Assembly (NCBI GenBank): GCA_030040115.1
Contig: JASHUH010000258.1
Location: 1-5,045 of the forward strand
DNA from: Acidobacteriaceae bacterium
GTDB lineage: Bacteria; Acidobacteriota; Terriglobia; Terriglobales; Acidobacteriaceae
Direction: 5' to 3'
DNA: 5,045 nucleotides
The translations under genes and the position numbers were made by a program. The notes under the pieces were generated by a model that saw nothing but the letters and a program-made list of their open reading frames with translations, was not told the origin of the DNA and made no database searches. Shown piece after piece: positions 1 through 5,029 of this stretch (positions within the stretch are counted from its first letter, which is position 1; each line of letters starts with the position of its first letter).

Positions 1-24
1 GGTCGCCAAATACCGGGAGGACAT
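1..24 (-). CDS. Start of a downstream gene, cut by the window edge
   Basis: Only the first eight codons are visible, reading MSSRYLAT. The start is supported by an AAGGA ribosome binding site about seven bases upstream on the minus strand, and by its position 36 bases after the glycosyltransferase stop on the same strand, which is typical operon spacing. The product cannot be identified from eight residues. If real, it is probably co-transcribed with the glycosyltransferase. A 13-codon ORF on the opposite strand (23-64) also has a purine-rich stretch before its ATG, but at an unfavourably short spacing, so the minus-strand start is preferred. Confidence 0.4.
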
Positions 25-60
25 GAATATTCCTTCAACCCATCAGCGGCGGCGGCGAGA

Positions 61-1071
61 TTAATTTCGGGCTTTTGGCGTGACCCCGTCGCCGGGAAGA
101 GCTGCGTTTTGCCGGTTCGTCAGCGCCTGGCTGCTGAATCGCCCGCGCATCTGGTTCACGGCGACCAGCCACGGAACCGCGGCGGAGAAAAGGAACCGGG
201 CGGCAATGGCGCGCAAGCCAAAGCGGCACAAGAGGCGCCAATCGCGGTGAAAGGCAAACCAAGCTTCCAGCGCCAGCACCGCCAGTAACGGAATGAACGT
301 CCAGGGCAGGATGGCCAGCGCCAGGACCTGCAGCAGGCAGCGCGCCGCATGGCGAAAGAGCCGCGCCCGGCGCACGCCGGCCTGGCCGTCGCTGATCGCG
401 TACCGCGCCATTTGCCGGCAGGCGAAGCGGAAGCTGTTTTGAGGCCGGTAAATGGCCTTGGCGTTAGTCACAAACGCAGTCTTGGCTCGCCGCCGCGCCT
501 GGGCATCGAAGAGGGTGTCTTCGCCTACCAGCACCCCCTCGGGAAATCCACCGAGACGTTCCCAAAGCGCACGGGTGAAAGCCATCGACCGCGCGGTGCA
601 CGACTTGGTCGGCTCTTCAAGCGAGAGCTTGATGCTGAAGAAAGGCGCCGAAGCCAAATCCCATATTGTGTGTCCGCCGGGGGTCATATCGAGGCATGAG
701 CCTCCCAATGCATACTCGGCGTCGCCGGCGATTAAAGGCGCGGTCAGGTTCCTAAGCCAGTCGGGCGCGTAGGTGCAGCCGGCGTCTGCGCAGGCGATGA
801 CGGGGGATTTCGCCGCGGCAATGGCCACGTTCCGCCCGCGCGAAACCGGTCCCGCAGAGTACTTGAGGCTGCACCTCTCATCACGGATCGCCACCAGATG
901 GGGATCGCGTGTTTGGGCCTCCACGAGCCATTCCCATGTTCCGTCCGTCGAGCCGCCGTCAACGACAAGCATTTCCGCGGCGGGCGGCGCTTGCGCCAAC
1001 AGGCTCGCCACCGCGCGGCCGATCTCCTGCGCCTCATTGAGGACGGTCATGACGATGCTGACAGGTTGCAT
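61..1071 (-). CDS. Family 2 glycosyltransferase with C-terminal membrane segments
   Basis: This 336-residue protein is an inverting GT-A fold glycosyltransferase that would transfer a sugar from a nucleotide-sugar to a lipid or polysaccharide acceptor at the cytoplasmic face of the membrane. Visible family features in order: the N-terminal beta-strand SIVMTVLNEA (residues 5-14); VVDGGSTDGT (36-45) with the nucleotide-binding Asp38; the DxD-like ADAG (95-98); the likely catalytic acid in GED (183-185); and a QxxRY motif (220-224) resembling the QxxRW of processive enzymes. Hydrophobic stretches at about 246-274 and 291-305 suggest membrane anchoring. The layout resembles ExoA-like exopolysaccharide glycosyltransferases, but donor and acceptor cannot be deduced. 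The ATG start fits the fold well, although no clear Shine-Dalgarno sequence precedes it. The gene follows the Crp/Fnr gene by 68 bp that contain a heptamer repeat, and a further gene seems to start 36 bp downstream. Confidence 0.9.
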   Translation of the reverse strand: MQPVSIVMTVLNEAQEIGRAVASLLAQAPPAAEMLVVDGGSTDGTWEWLVEAQTRDPHLVAIRDERCSLKYSAGPVSRGRNVAIAAAKSPVIACADAGCTYAPDWLRNLTAPLIAGDAEYALGGSCLDMTPGGHTIWDLASAPFFSIKLSLEEPTKSCTARSMAFTRALWERLGGFPEGVLVGEDTLFDAQARRRAKTAFVTNAKAIYRPQNSFRFACRQMARYAISDGQAGVRRARLFRHAARCLLQVLALAILPWTFIPLLAVLALEAWFAFHRDWRLLCRFGLRAIAARFLFSAAVPWLVAVNQMRGRFSSQALTNRQNAALPGDGVTPKARN

Positions 1072-1081
1072 ATAAAAACGC

Positions 1082-1118
1082 AGCTATTAGCTATCAGCTT
1101 TTAGCTACTAGCTACTAG
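1082..1118. repeat. Tandem heptanucleotide repeat, about 5.3 copies
   Basis: Five consecutive 7-base units all begin with AGCT: agctatt, agctatc, agctttt, agctact, agctact, followed by a partial ag. The consensus is roughly AGCTAYT. The array occupies most of the short gap between the Crp/Fnr stop and the glycosyltransferase start, so it lies in the immediate upstream region or 5' leader of the glycosyltransferase. Units differ by one or two bases, so it is an imperfect array. Each unit carries the AGCT palindrome. A function is not evident. Confidence 0.85.
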
Positions 1119-1139
1119 ATTACGGCTTCAGGGTTTCAG

Positions 1140-1853
1140 CTACGCGGTGAGGCGTTCGAGCTGATCGGGTTTCACGATGGTCATGCTGGCGCCCTTGATC
1201 GTGATCCACTGGTCGCGACGGAACTGGTTCAGGAGGCGGGTTACAGTCTCGCGCGAGGTGCCGGCCATATTGGCGATCTCCTCGTGGGTAAGGGCCATGG
1301 TGAAGCGGATCTCCGGCTTGCCGTTCGCAGCCGCCCGCCCCCAATCGAGCAGCAACCGCGCCAGCCGCCCGGCTGCCGAACCGGAGAGCGCCAGCCGCTT
1401 GGCGTCGTGAAAGACCGTGAGGTACTCGCCGGAGAGGGCCTGGGCCGCGTGCATGGAGGCGATGCCATGGCGAGCCAGGAAATCGACGAACTCCTGCTTG
1501 CGCACCGTTTTCACCTGGCAGGGCTCAATGGCTTCGGCCGTGACTTCATGGGCAACATTGGCCAGCACCGCGCTCAGACCCATGACGTCACCCGGACCCG
1601 CGATCTTCAAGATCATGGTTTTGCCATCACGGGAGGTAGAGGAGATTTTGACTTGACCGTAGCAGATGACAAACACGTTGCGCGCCGGGTCACCCTCTGC
1701 AAACAGCTTGGCCCCGCGCGCGTGGCTCATCATAATCCCGATTTTGTCGTAATCGGCAAGCGCCTCGGAAGTCAGATTACAGAACATGCGCAGATGGCGG
1801 TGTTCGCAGTTCAGGCAATCTTCCGGAGGGTGATGAGAATGGATTAAAACCAT
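1140..1853 (-). CDS. Crp/Fnr family transcriptional regulator, FNR-like cysteines
   Basis: This 237-residue protein has the standard Crp/Fnr layout: an N-terminal Cys cluster, a cyclic-nucleotide-type beta-roll (about residues 35-120), a dimerisation helix (about 130-165) and a C-terminal winged helix-turn-helix (about 188-225). The HTH reads LTHEEIANMAGTSRETVTRLL. Arg201, Glu202 and Arg206 align with Arg180, Glu181 and Arg185 of E. coli CRP, predicting TGTGA-type half-sites. Cys13, Cys16 and Cys25 plus Cys112 resemble the cluster ligands of FNR (Cys20, 23, 29 and 122), although the second spacing is longer. The beta-roll lacks the Glu and Arg that bind cAMP in CRP (the region reads GDVMGLSAVL), so a cAMP sensor is unlikely and an iron-sulphur or redox sensor is inferred. 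The ATG is preceded by a purine-rich stretch containing GAAGG. A TATACT element lies about 26 bp upstream of the start. Confidence 0.92.
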   Translation of the reverse strand: MVLIHSHHPPEDCLNCEHRHLRMFCNLTSEALADYDKIGIMMSHARGAKLFAEGDPARNVFVICYGQVKISSTSRDGKTMILKIAGPGDVMGLSAVLANVAHEVTAEAIEPCQVKTVRKQEFVDFLARHGIASMHAAQALSGEYLTVFHDAKRLALSGSAAGRLARLLLDWGRAAANGKPEIRFTMALTHEEIANMAGTSRETVTRLLNQFRRDQWITIKGASMTIVKPDQLERLTA

Positions 1854-1878
1854 GCCTTCACCGTGAGTGTTTACCTGA

Positions 1879-1884
1879 AGTATA
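1879..1884 (-). promoter_or_regulatory. Possible -10 element of the Crp/Fnr gene
   Basis: On the minus strand this hexamer reads TATACT, five of six matches to the sigma-70 consensus, placing a transcript start near 1872, about 20 bases ahead of the ATG. No good -35 hexamer is found at 17-19 bases spacing (CCGGTG, TCCGGT, TTCCGG), so the promoter may need an activator. An isolated TTGAT half-site (1921-1925 on the minus strand) sits farther upstream but lacks its partner half. Confidence 0.4.
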
Positions 1885-1971
1885 GCTCATTTTGGCAGTA
1901 GCACCGGAACTTTTCAGAACATCAACATTGCGGTATGGCGGACCTCGCTCATCGCCTGCGCGGTTCTAACT

Positions 1972-1986
1972 CCTCTAAGCTAGAGG
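1972..1986. repeat. Small perfect hairpin over a stop codon
   Basis: CCTCTA and TAGAGG form a 6-bp stem with a 3-base loop, overlapping the TAG stop of the small cyclic-nucleotide-binding-domain gene. No T-run follows on the minus strand, so it is not a convincing intrinsic terminator, although it could mark the 3' end of that transcript. Confidence 0.35.
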
Positions 1987-2477
1987 CTTTCGCGGGAAGC
2001 TGCTCGCCGCCGAAGGGGAATGGCGCGGGTCAAGCAACAAACGCGATAGGCGCGGGAAACCTCGCGCGCCAGCTCTTCCAAAAGGCGCATACGCAGGGGC
2101 GGGTAGGATTCAAACGCCTGCCGGAGTGGATCGATAGGAAGCAGCAGCGCAGTCCCGGGGGTAACCGCATTGAGCGAATAGGTGTGCCGGCTCTCGCCGA
2201 GCGCGGCGGCCAACTCAACCAGATCGCCGGAACGCACGGGTCCCAAGGCCAAACGGGTCTTCAGCCGTTCGGCCTTGCGCTCGAAGGCGCCGGAGACGAC
2301 GAGATATAGCCCCTTGCAATCGGCGTTTTGACGGAAGACCGATTCACCCGCCTGGAAATCGACACACCGGGCGGTCTCGGTGAGCAGATTTCCCGTCTCC
2401 GGCGGGCATTCCAGAAGCTCCGTCAGAGGGCGTGCGGTCACAGCGTGTTTTGGCGCGGTTTTTGCCTCGATGCTCAC
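1980..2477 (-). CDS. Stand-alone cyclic-nucleotide-binding-domain protein lacking an HTH
   Basis: This 165-residue protein consists of one Crp-type effector domain. The beta-roll runs from about residue 38 (CVDFQAGESVFRQ) through LYLVVSGAFE (57-66) and the phosphate-binding cassette region GDLVELAAALGESRHTYSL (84-102), ending with a helix rich in Leu, Glu and Arg (128-146) like the dimerisation helix of Crp proteins. Glu89 and Arg97 are candidate counterparts of cAMP-binding Glu72 and Arg82 of CRP, though the loop between them is shorter. The protein ends soon after the helix with a basic tail, and the 126 bp to the next gene cannot encode a missing HTH. It therefore probably acts through protein contact, not DNA binding. 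Five Cys residues, including a CC pair at 147-148, are present. The GTG start is chosen because GAGGA lies five to nine bases upstream. Whether it binds a nucleotide is unknown. Confidence 0.8.
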   Translation of the reverse strand: MSIEAKTAPKHAVTARPLTELLECPPETGNLLTETARCVDFQAGESVFRQNADCKGLYLVVSGAFERKAERLKTRLALGPVRSGDLVELAAALGESRHTYSLNAVTPGTALLLPIDPLRQAFESYPPLRMRLLEELAREVSRAYRVCCLTRAIPLRRRAASRESL

Positions 2478-2676
2478 ATCTTCCTCGTCTTCGGCCCGGG
2501 CGTCAGTCTCTGGCGTCTCGAATCGTGTCTCATTTGCGGCGCAATTATGGTTGCGGCGCGGTCCCGCACATCGAAGCCCTTGAGCCCGCCGGCGGCAGAA
2601 ATGAAAATTCCCTTTGGCTTCAGCCCTGTTTCCCCCCCTCGGGCCCGACAGTTCTCAAGCCGCCGCGCACCGGCTC

Positions 2677-3573
2677 TCAAGCCTGCGCCAAGGTCTCGGA
2701 CTCATGCGTGAGCGACACGTGCCTCGCTTCAGGCGGCACGCACAAGACCGGCACGCGCGAGCGCGCCAGCAGCGCAAAAGCCGTCCCATGAGGTCCCGGA
2801 GCGCCACTTGTCCTCTTCACTCCCACGACCAGGATGGCCGGATGATGGGTTTCGATCACGCTCATGATCGAATGCACCGTGTCCCCATCCTTGACGATGC
2901 ATCGTAGCGGGACCTGCCCAGTTGGCCGCAAACCAAACTCCTCCAAGCGGGTTTTGCAGGGGTTCAGAAACGCCGACGCTTCGGCCGCGGTGCGCACGTG
3001 CAGGATCAAAAGCGGACGCTTGAAAGTTTCGGCCAGCGAGTAGGCGGTAGCGACCGCGGCCGGGGCTGCATCGTTCCGCTCCATCGCCAGCAGCACCGGT
3101 CCACCCGGCTGGGGGCGATGGGCGCCAGCGTTCCAATCCGCAGCTACGGCCAACACCGGACAAGGCGCGATCCGCACCAGTTGCTCTGCAATCGCTCCCA
3201 CCACCAGCGGCCCTGCACCGTCCTTGCCTTTGGTGCCGATCACAATCAATCCGGCGTCGTACTGCTGCGCCACGTCAGCCAGCATCTGCGCGACCGTTGC
3301 CTGGCGCACCTCGGCGTGGCTGTGAATTCCCTCGCGCAGAAGTTCGCGGGCCATGTTGTCGAGTGCTGCGCGCGCCTTTTGCGAAAGACCGTCGAGAACC
3401 TGGCCCGGGGCCGCATCCACGGCGGCAAAATCCAGAGGATCGACGCTGTACGCCAGCACCATGCGCGCTGCGTAGGCGCGAGCCAGTTTGCGCGCATACT
3501 CAAGCGCTCCCTCTTGTTGCCCATCCAGTTCGGTCGCCAGCACGATGGTCTTCAAGCCGTCGCGAAAGCTCAC
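2677..3573 (-). CDS. Tandem-domain universal stress protein (UspA family)
   Basis: This 298-residue cytoplasmic protein contains two Usp domains (about 1-145 and 157-280). The first begins FRDGLKTIVLATELDG and carries the ATP-binding pattern G-x2-G-x9-G at Gly113, Gly116 and Gly126, with Ala127 in place of the usual Ser/Thr, followed by the closing strand APCPVLAVA. The second has the strands GPVLLAMERND and ILVVGVKR and ends SRVPVLCVP, but its nucleotide loop is degenerate (Arg254 where Gly is expected), so it probably does not bind ATP. Tandem Usp proteins of this length, such as E. coli UspE, act in stress survival. The GTG start at 3571-3573 is chosen because GGGAGG lies five bases upstream. 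A longer reading to a GTG at 3666 would add 31 residues with no domain match and no ribosome binding site. A CRP-type palindrome lies about 100 bp upstream. The gene is first in the minus-strand series. Confidence 0.93.
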   Translation of the reverse strand: MSFRDGLKTIVLATELDGQQEGALEYARKLARAYAARMVLAYSVDPLDFAAVDAAPGQVLDGLSQKARAALDNMARELLREGIHSHAEVRQATVAQMLADVAQQYDAGLIVIGTKGKDGAGPLVVGAIAEQLVRIAPCPVLAVAADWNAGAHRPQPGGPVLLAMERNDAAPAAVATAYSLAETFKRPLLILHVRTAAEASAFLNPCKTRLEEFGLRPTGQVPLRCIVKDGDTVHSIMSVIETHHPAILVVGVKRTSGAPGPHGTAFALLARSRVPVLCVPPEARHVSLTHESETLAQA

Positions 3574-3673
3574 GGTCGCCTCCCTCTGTTCAGCCTTGTT
3601 CGCCGATTGACCATTGGCTTCCGAGTTTGCGCTCCCAATCCTGAGGCAGGCAGTGACTCCATTCACCCCGAGT

Positions 3674-3689
3674 GGTGATAGAGGTCACA
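3674..3689. promoter_or_regulatory. CRP-type operator upstream of the stress protein gene
   Basis: The 16-mer GGTGATAGAGGTCACA matches TGTGA-N6-TCACA in nine of ten consensus positions, with a perfect inverted GTGA-N6-TCAC core. It lies about 100 bp upstream of the chosen Usp start, in non-coding DNA. The Crp/Fnr protein encoded nearby has the Arg-Glu-Arg recognition residues that read such half-sites in CRP. No strong -10 element is found at the distances expected for classical activation, so the promoter itself is not located. Confidence 0.55.
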
Positions 3690-3730
3690 CGCCCCATTGA
3701 GCCGTTCAGGACCAAGGAGAAAACGTGATC

Positions 3731-3787
3731 CGGGCATCGGCTGGCCAGCTCGGGAGCGCTTGGGTCCGGGCCGGCGAACGATGCCCG
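3731..3787. repeat. Interrupted inverted repeat with nested pairing
   Basis: CGGGCATCG (3731-3739) and CGATGCCCG (3779-3787) are exact 9-base inverted repeats 39 bases apart. Just inside them, GCCAGC (3744-3749) can pair with GCCGGC (3770-3775) with one G-U pair when read as minus-strand RNA, giving a 15-bp helix broken by a small internal loop. The 10-bp palindrome GCTGGCCAGC lies at 3740-3749. It could be a structured leader, part of a non-coding RNA, or a chance GC-rich pairing. Confidence 0.4.
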
Positions 3788-3968
3788 CAGGATGTCCTGG
3801 CAAGTTTCCCCATGGTTCCGGGTTCGGCTGAGGTTTTGGTTCTTGCGGTCCGCGCTCAGAAGTAGCGGTTTTAGCTACAATCGCCGGGTCCCACCCCCCA
3901 TGTTTTCATTCCCCGGGAGCAACTCCTTTATTTTCATGGATTTGCCACATGCGCCGCGAGGTAACTGC

Positions 3969-4109
3969 ATGAAAACAAATATAGTTGTGCGCAGCGATCA
4001 GAAAACAAAGGGCTTGCGCTTCTCCGTTTCGGCTTTTCTCTGGGTATTTCCGGTTTTCTTCGGTTGCAATCTCTCATGGATTGCCTCTGATTTTCGCTGG
4101 ATTGCGTGA
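3969..4109 (+). CDS. Possible 46-residue small hydrophobic protein
   Basis: The ATG is preceded by GAGGT with six bases of spacing, and the TGA stop is followed two bases later by a good intrinsic terminator, so the layout is that of a small transcription unit. The product starts MKTNIVVRSDQKTK, then has a hydrophobic, aromatic-rich stretch FSVSAFLWVFPVFFG (residues 18-32) that could span a membrane. No family is recognised. Against it, the T-rich, Trp- and Phe-rich character resembles non-coding intergenic sequence, and no convincing promoter is visible. Confidence 0.25.
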   Translation: MKTNIVVRSDQKTKGLRFSVSAFLWVFPVFFGCNLSWIASDFRWIA

Positions 4110-4111
4110 TT

Positions 4112-4133
4112 CGGCGCCAGCGGCGCTGTTTTT
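4112..4133 (+). terminator. Intrinsic transcription terminator
   Basis: CGGCGCC (4112-4118) and GGCGCTG (4122-4128) form a 7-bp stem, with one G-U pair, around a 3-base AGC loop. It is followed directly by five T residues (4129-4133). This is a good Rho-independent terminator for plus-strand transcription. The only candidate upstream gene on that strand is the 46-codon ORF ending at 4109. On the minus strand no T-run follows the hairpin. Confidence 0.5.
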
Positions 4134-4392
4134 GGGGCGTGATTTTGCTTCCATGCCCGGTCCTCCCAGGAAACCGGATGGGCCGACTTTCAGCGAAAAG
4201 CAATCCAGTTTTTCCGGCTTGGATGCTTTCTATTATGGCGAAAGGCGCGAAATTACCGGCAAGTGGACGGAGGAATTTTTTGGGGGGCGCGTGGGCGCGC
4301 GGGGAGCGAGCCAGCGGGCAGGCAAGTGCGAAATACGAGCCCAGTTGAGATCGGGGCTTCCCGGCGCTCATCCGGCGCGGTTCCATTGCAGC

Positions 4393-4650
4393 ATGGAAAG
4401 CCCGCAGGAATTTTCAGCCCGCGCTGCGCGGCTCCTGGCCGAGGCGAAGCGTCTCAGCTCGCAATTCGGCGACGACTACGCCGAGCTAAACCGATGGATG
4501 GCTCAGGCCAAGCGCCGCCGGATGACTTGGGTTGACGGCCTGGCCTTCGCCATCGAGCGAATGAGGGCCGACGCCCGCCCGTGTTTCGTAAAGGGTGGTT
4601 TCCGAAACTCGCGGAAACACAGCAAAGATTCCGCCCACCGACAGGCCTGA
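4393..4650 (+). CDS. Hypothetical protein, 85 residues
   Basis: No family is recognised. The first 60 residues look protein-like: a charged, Ala- and Leu-rich amphipathic helix (about 6-23), then FGDDYAELNRWMAQAKRRRMTWVDGLAFAIERM, which would fold as further helices. The last 25 residues are basic and polar (GGFRNSRKHSKDSAHRQA) and overlap an inverted repeat, so they look less like conserved coding sequence. The ATG at 4393 is chosen because the similarity to ordinary protein begins there. The frame is open back to about 3985, but the upstream part is low-quality. No Shine-Dalgarno sequence precedes the ATG, which lowers confidence. It is on the opposite strand from the regulatory genes. Confidence 0.4.
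   Translation: MESPQEFSARAARLLAEAKRLSSQFGDDYAELNRWMAQAKRRRMTWVDGLAFAIERMRADARPCFVKGGFRNSRKHSKDSAHRQA
4581..4620. repeat. Inverted repeat with alternative inner pairing
   Basis: GTGTTTC (4581-4587) is the exact reverse complement of GAAACAC (4614-4620). Inside, GTTTCC at 4598-4603 can instead pair with GGAAAC at 4613-4618, so two hairpins compete. It overlaps the end of the 85-residue ORF, and no T-run follows. It may be a remnant intergenic element. Confidence 0.4.
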
Positions 4651-4656
4651 GGCCCG

Positions 4657-4809
4657 ATGAATAATTTTAAAGCTAACTTGGCTAGCCGATTCGTGTCGCG
4701 AAAGGCCACTGATCAGGTCGTCTTGGAATTGGGTTCACCGCATGACCAGCTCTATAAGAGCGAAGCGATGATGCTCAACACTATTTGCGTTGCATCTACG
4801 AGGACCTGA
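4657..4809 (+). CDS. Possible 50-residue ORF following the hypothetical gene
   Basis: The ATG lies six bases after the stop of the 85-residue ORF, with GAGG overlapping that stop and four bases of spacing, an arrangement compatible with translational coupling. The product, beginning MNNFKANLASRFVSRKATDQ, matches no family I recognise. Third-position GC is only about 58 percent, which seems low for this GC-rich window. Its stop lies one base from the stop of the convergent lectin fragment. It may be chance. Confidence 0.2.
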   Translation: MNNFKANLASRFVSRKATDQVVLELGSPHDQLYKSEAMMLNTICVASTRT

Positions 4810-4810
4810 T

Positions 4811-5029
4811 TTATTTGACCCCATTCGGCTGCGCACCAGCGGCACCGGGCGGATTCTGCTGCTGGTTATTGGGGTCAGTAAAGGAGGTGAAAAGGGGTGA
4901 AACACCGTACAGAACCAGGTTTCCATCATCTTGGAGCACCAAGGCCGTCCCTCGTCTCGTCGGCAGAGCGGTATCTGTAGCCCAAACAGGCTGATTTGCA
5001 ACATCGTAAACAGCTAGGGCGTGTTCACA
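4811..5029 (-). pseudogene. 3' end of a bulb-type mannose-binding lectin (B_lectin) domain protein
   Basis: Reading from the CTAG at 5014-5017, the minus strand encodes 68 residues starting LAVYDVANQPVWATDTA, then ALVLQDDGNLVLYG. The segment QDDGNLVLY is an exact QxDxNxVxY motif, the mannose-binding signature of monocot bulb-type lectins, and LAVYD 33 residues earlier is the end of a preceding copy of the same repeat. The protein then ends in a Gln-, Pro- and Gly-rich tail (PNNQQQNPPGAAGAQPNGVK). Such domains bind mannose-type glycans and in bacteria are usually on secreted proteins. The frame meets an in-frame TAG at 5030-5032, and lectin similarity stops already at the CTAG, just where DGN should precede LAVYD. 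The gene therefore appears truncated or interrupted. A single-base indel near 5019 is the alternative. Confidence 0.65.

Larger units (their letters stand above)
3574..4392. other. About 820 bp without a confident gene
   Basis: This interval separates the stress protein from the 85-residue plus-strand ORF. It contains the CRP-type palindrome, the nested inverted repeat, a small hairpin (GTAGC at 3863-3867 with GCTAC at 3875-3879), a possible -10 element TACAAT at 3877-3882 on the plus strand, a 46-codon candidate ORF and an intrinsic terminator. The stretch at about 3965-4110 is visibly richer in T and A than its surroundings. Longer open frames on the plus strand (3792-4109, 3985-4392) give Arg-, Ser-, Phe- and Trp-rich products without recognisable domains and look like chance reading of GC-rich DNA. 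Confidence 0.55.

Noticed and set aside
1284..1847. Long plus-strand frame opposite the Crp/Fnr gene
   Set aside because: It is the antisense shadow of a clearly recognised Crp/Fnr coding region and has no domain of its own.
1921..1925. TTGAT half-site on the minus strand upstream of the Crp/Fnr gene as an FNR autoregulatory box
   Set aside because: The second half ATCAA is missing at the required spacing, and the regulator's recognition helix predicts a CRP-type site instead.
2544..2549. CATAAT on the minus strand as a -10 element for the cyclic-nucleotide-binding-domain gene
   Set aside because: Five of six matches, but no -35 at suitable spacing. Too weak to list as a promoter.
2586..2595. 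Palindrome CCGCCGGCGG between the stress protein and the next gene
   Set aside because: It has no loop and no following T-run, and such words are expected in GC-rich DNA, so it is not called a terminator or operator.
2474..2680. Minus-strand 68-codon frame filling the gap between the stress protein and the cyclic-nucleotide-binding-domain gene, overlapping the latter's GTG start by GTGA
   Set aside because: It needs a TTG start without a ribosome binding site and gives a basic product without a fold. The segment resembles intergenic sequence with a GGGCTGAAGCC-like word. The overlap is tidy but probably chance.
3574..3666. N-terminal extension of the stress protein to a GTG at 3666
   Set aside because: The extra 31 residues match no Usp structure and lack a ribosome binding site, while the GTG at 3573 has GGGAGG five bases upstream.
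4881..4893. AAGGAGGTGA-like Shine-Dalgarno on the plus strand followed by a GTG
   Set aside because: It is the complement of the lectin's Phe-Thr-Ser-Phe codons, and the plus-strand frame has no recognisable product.
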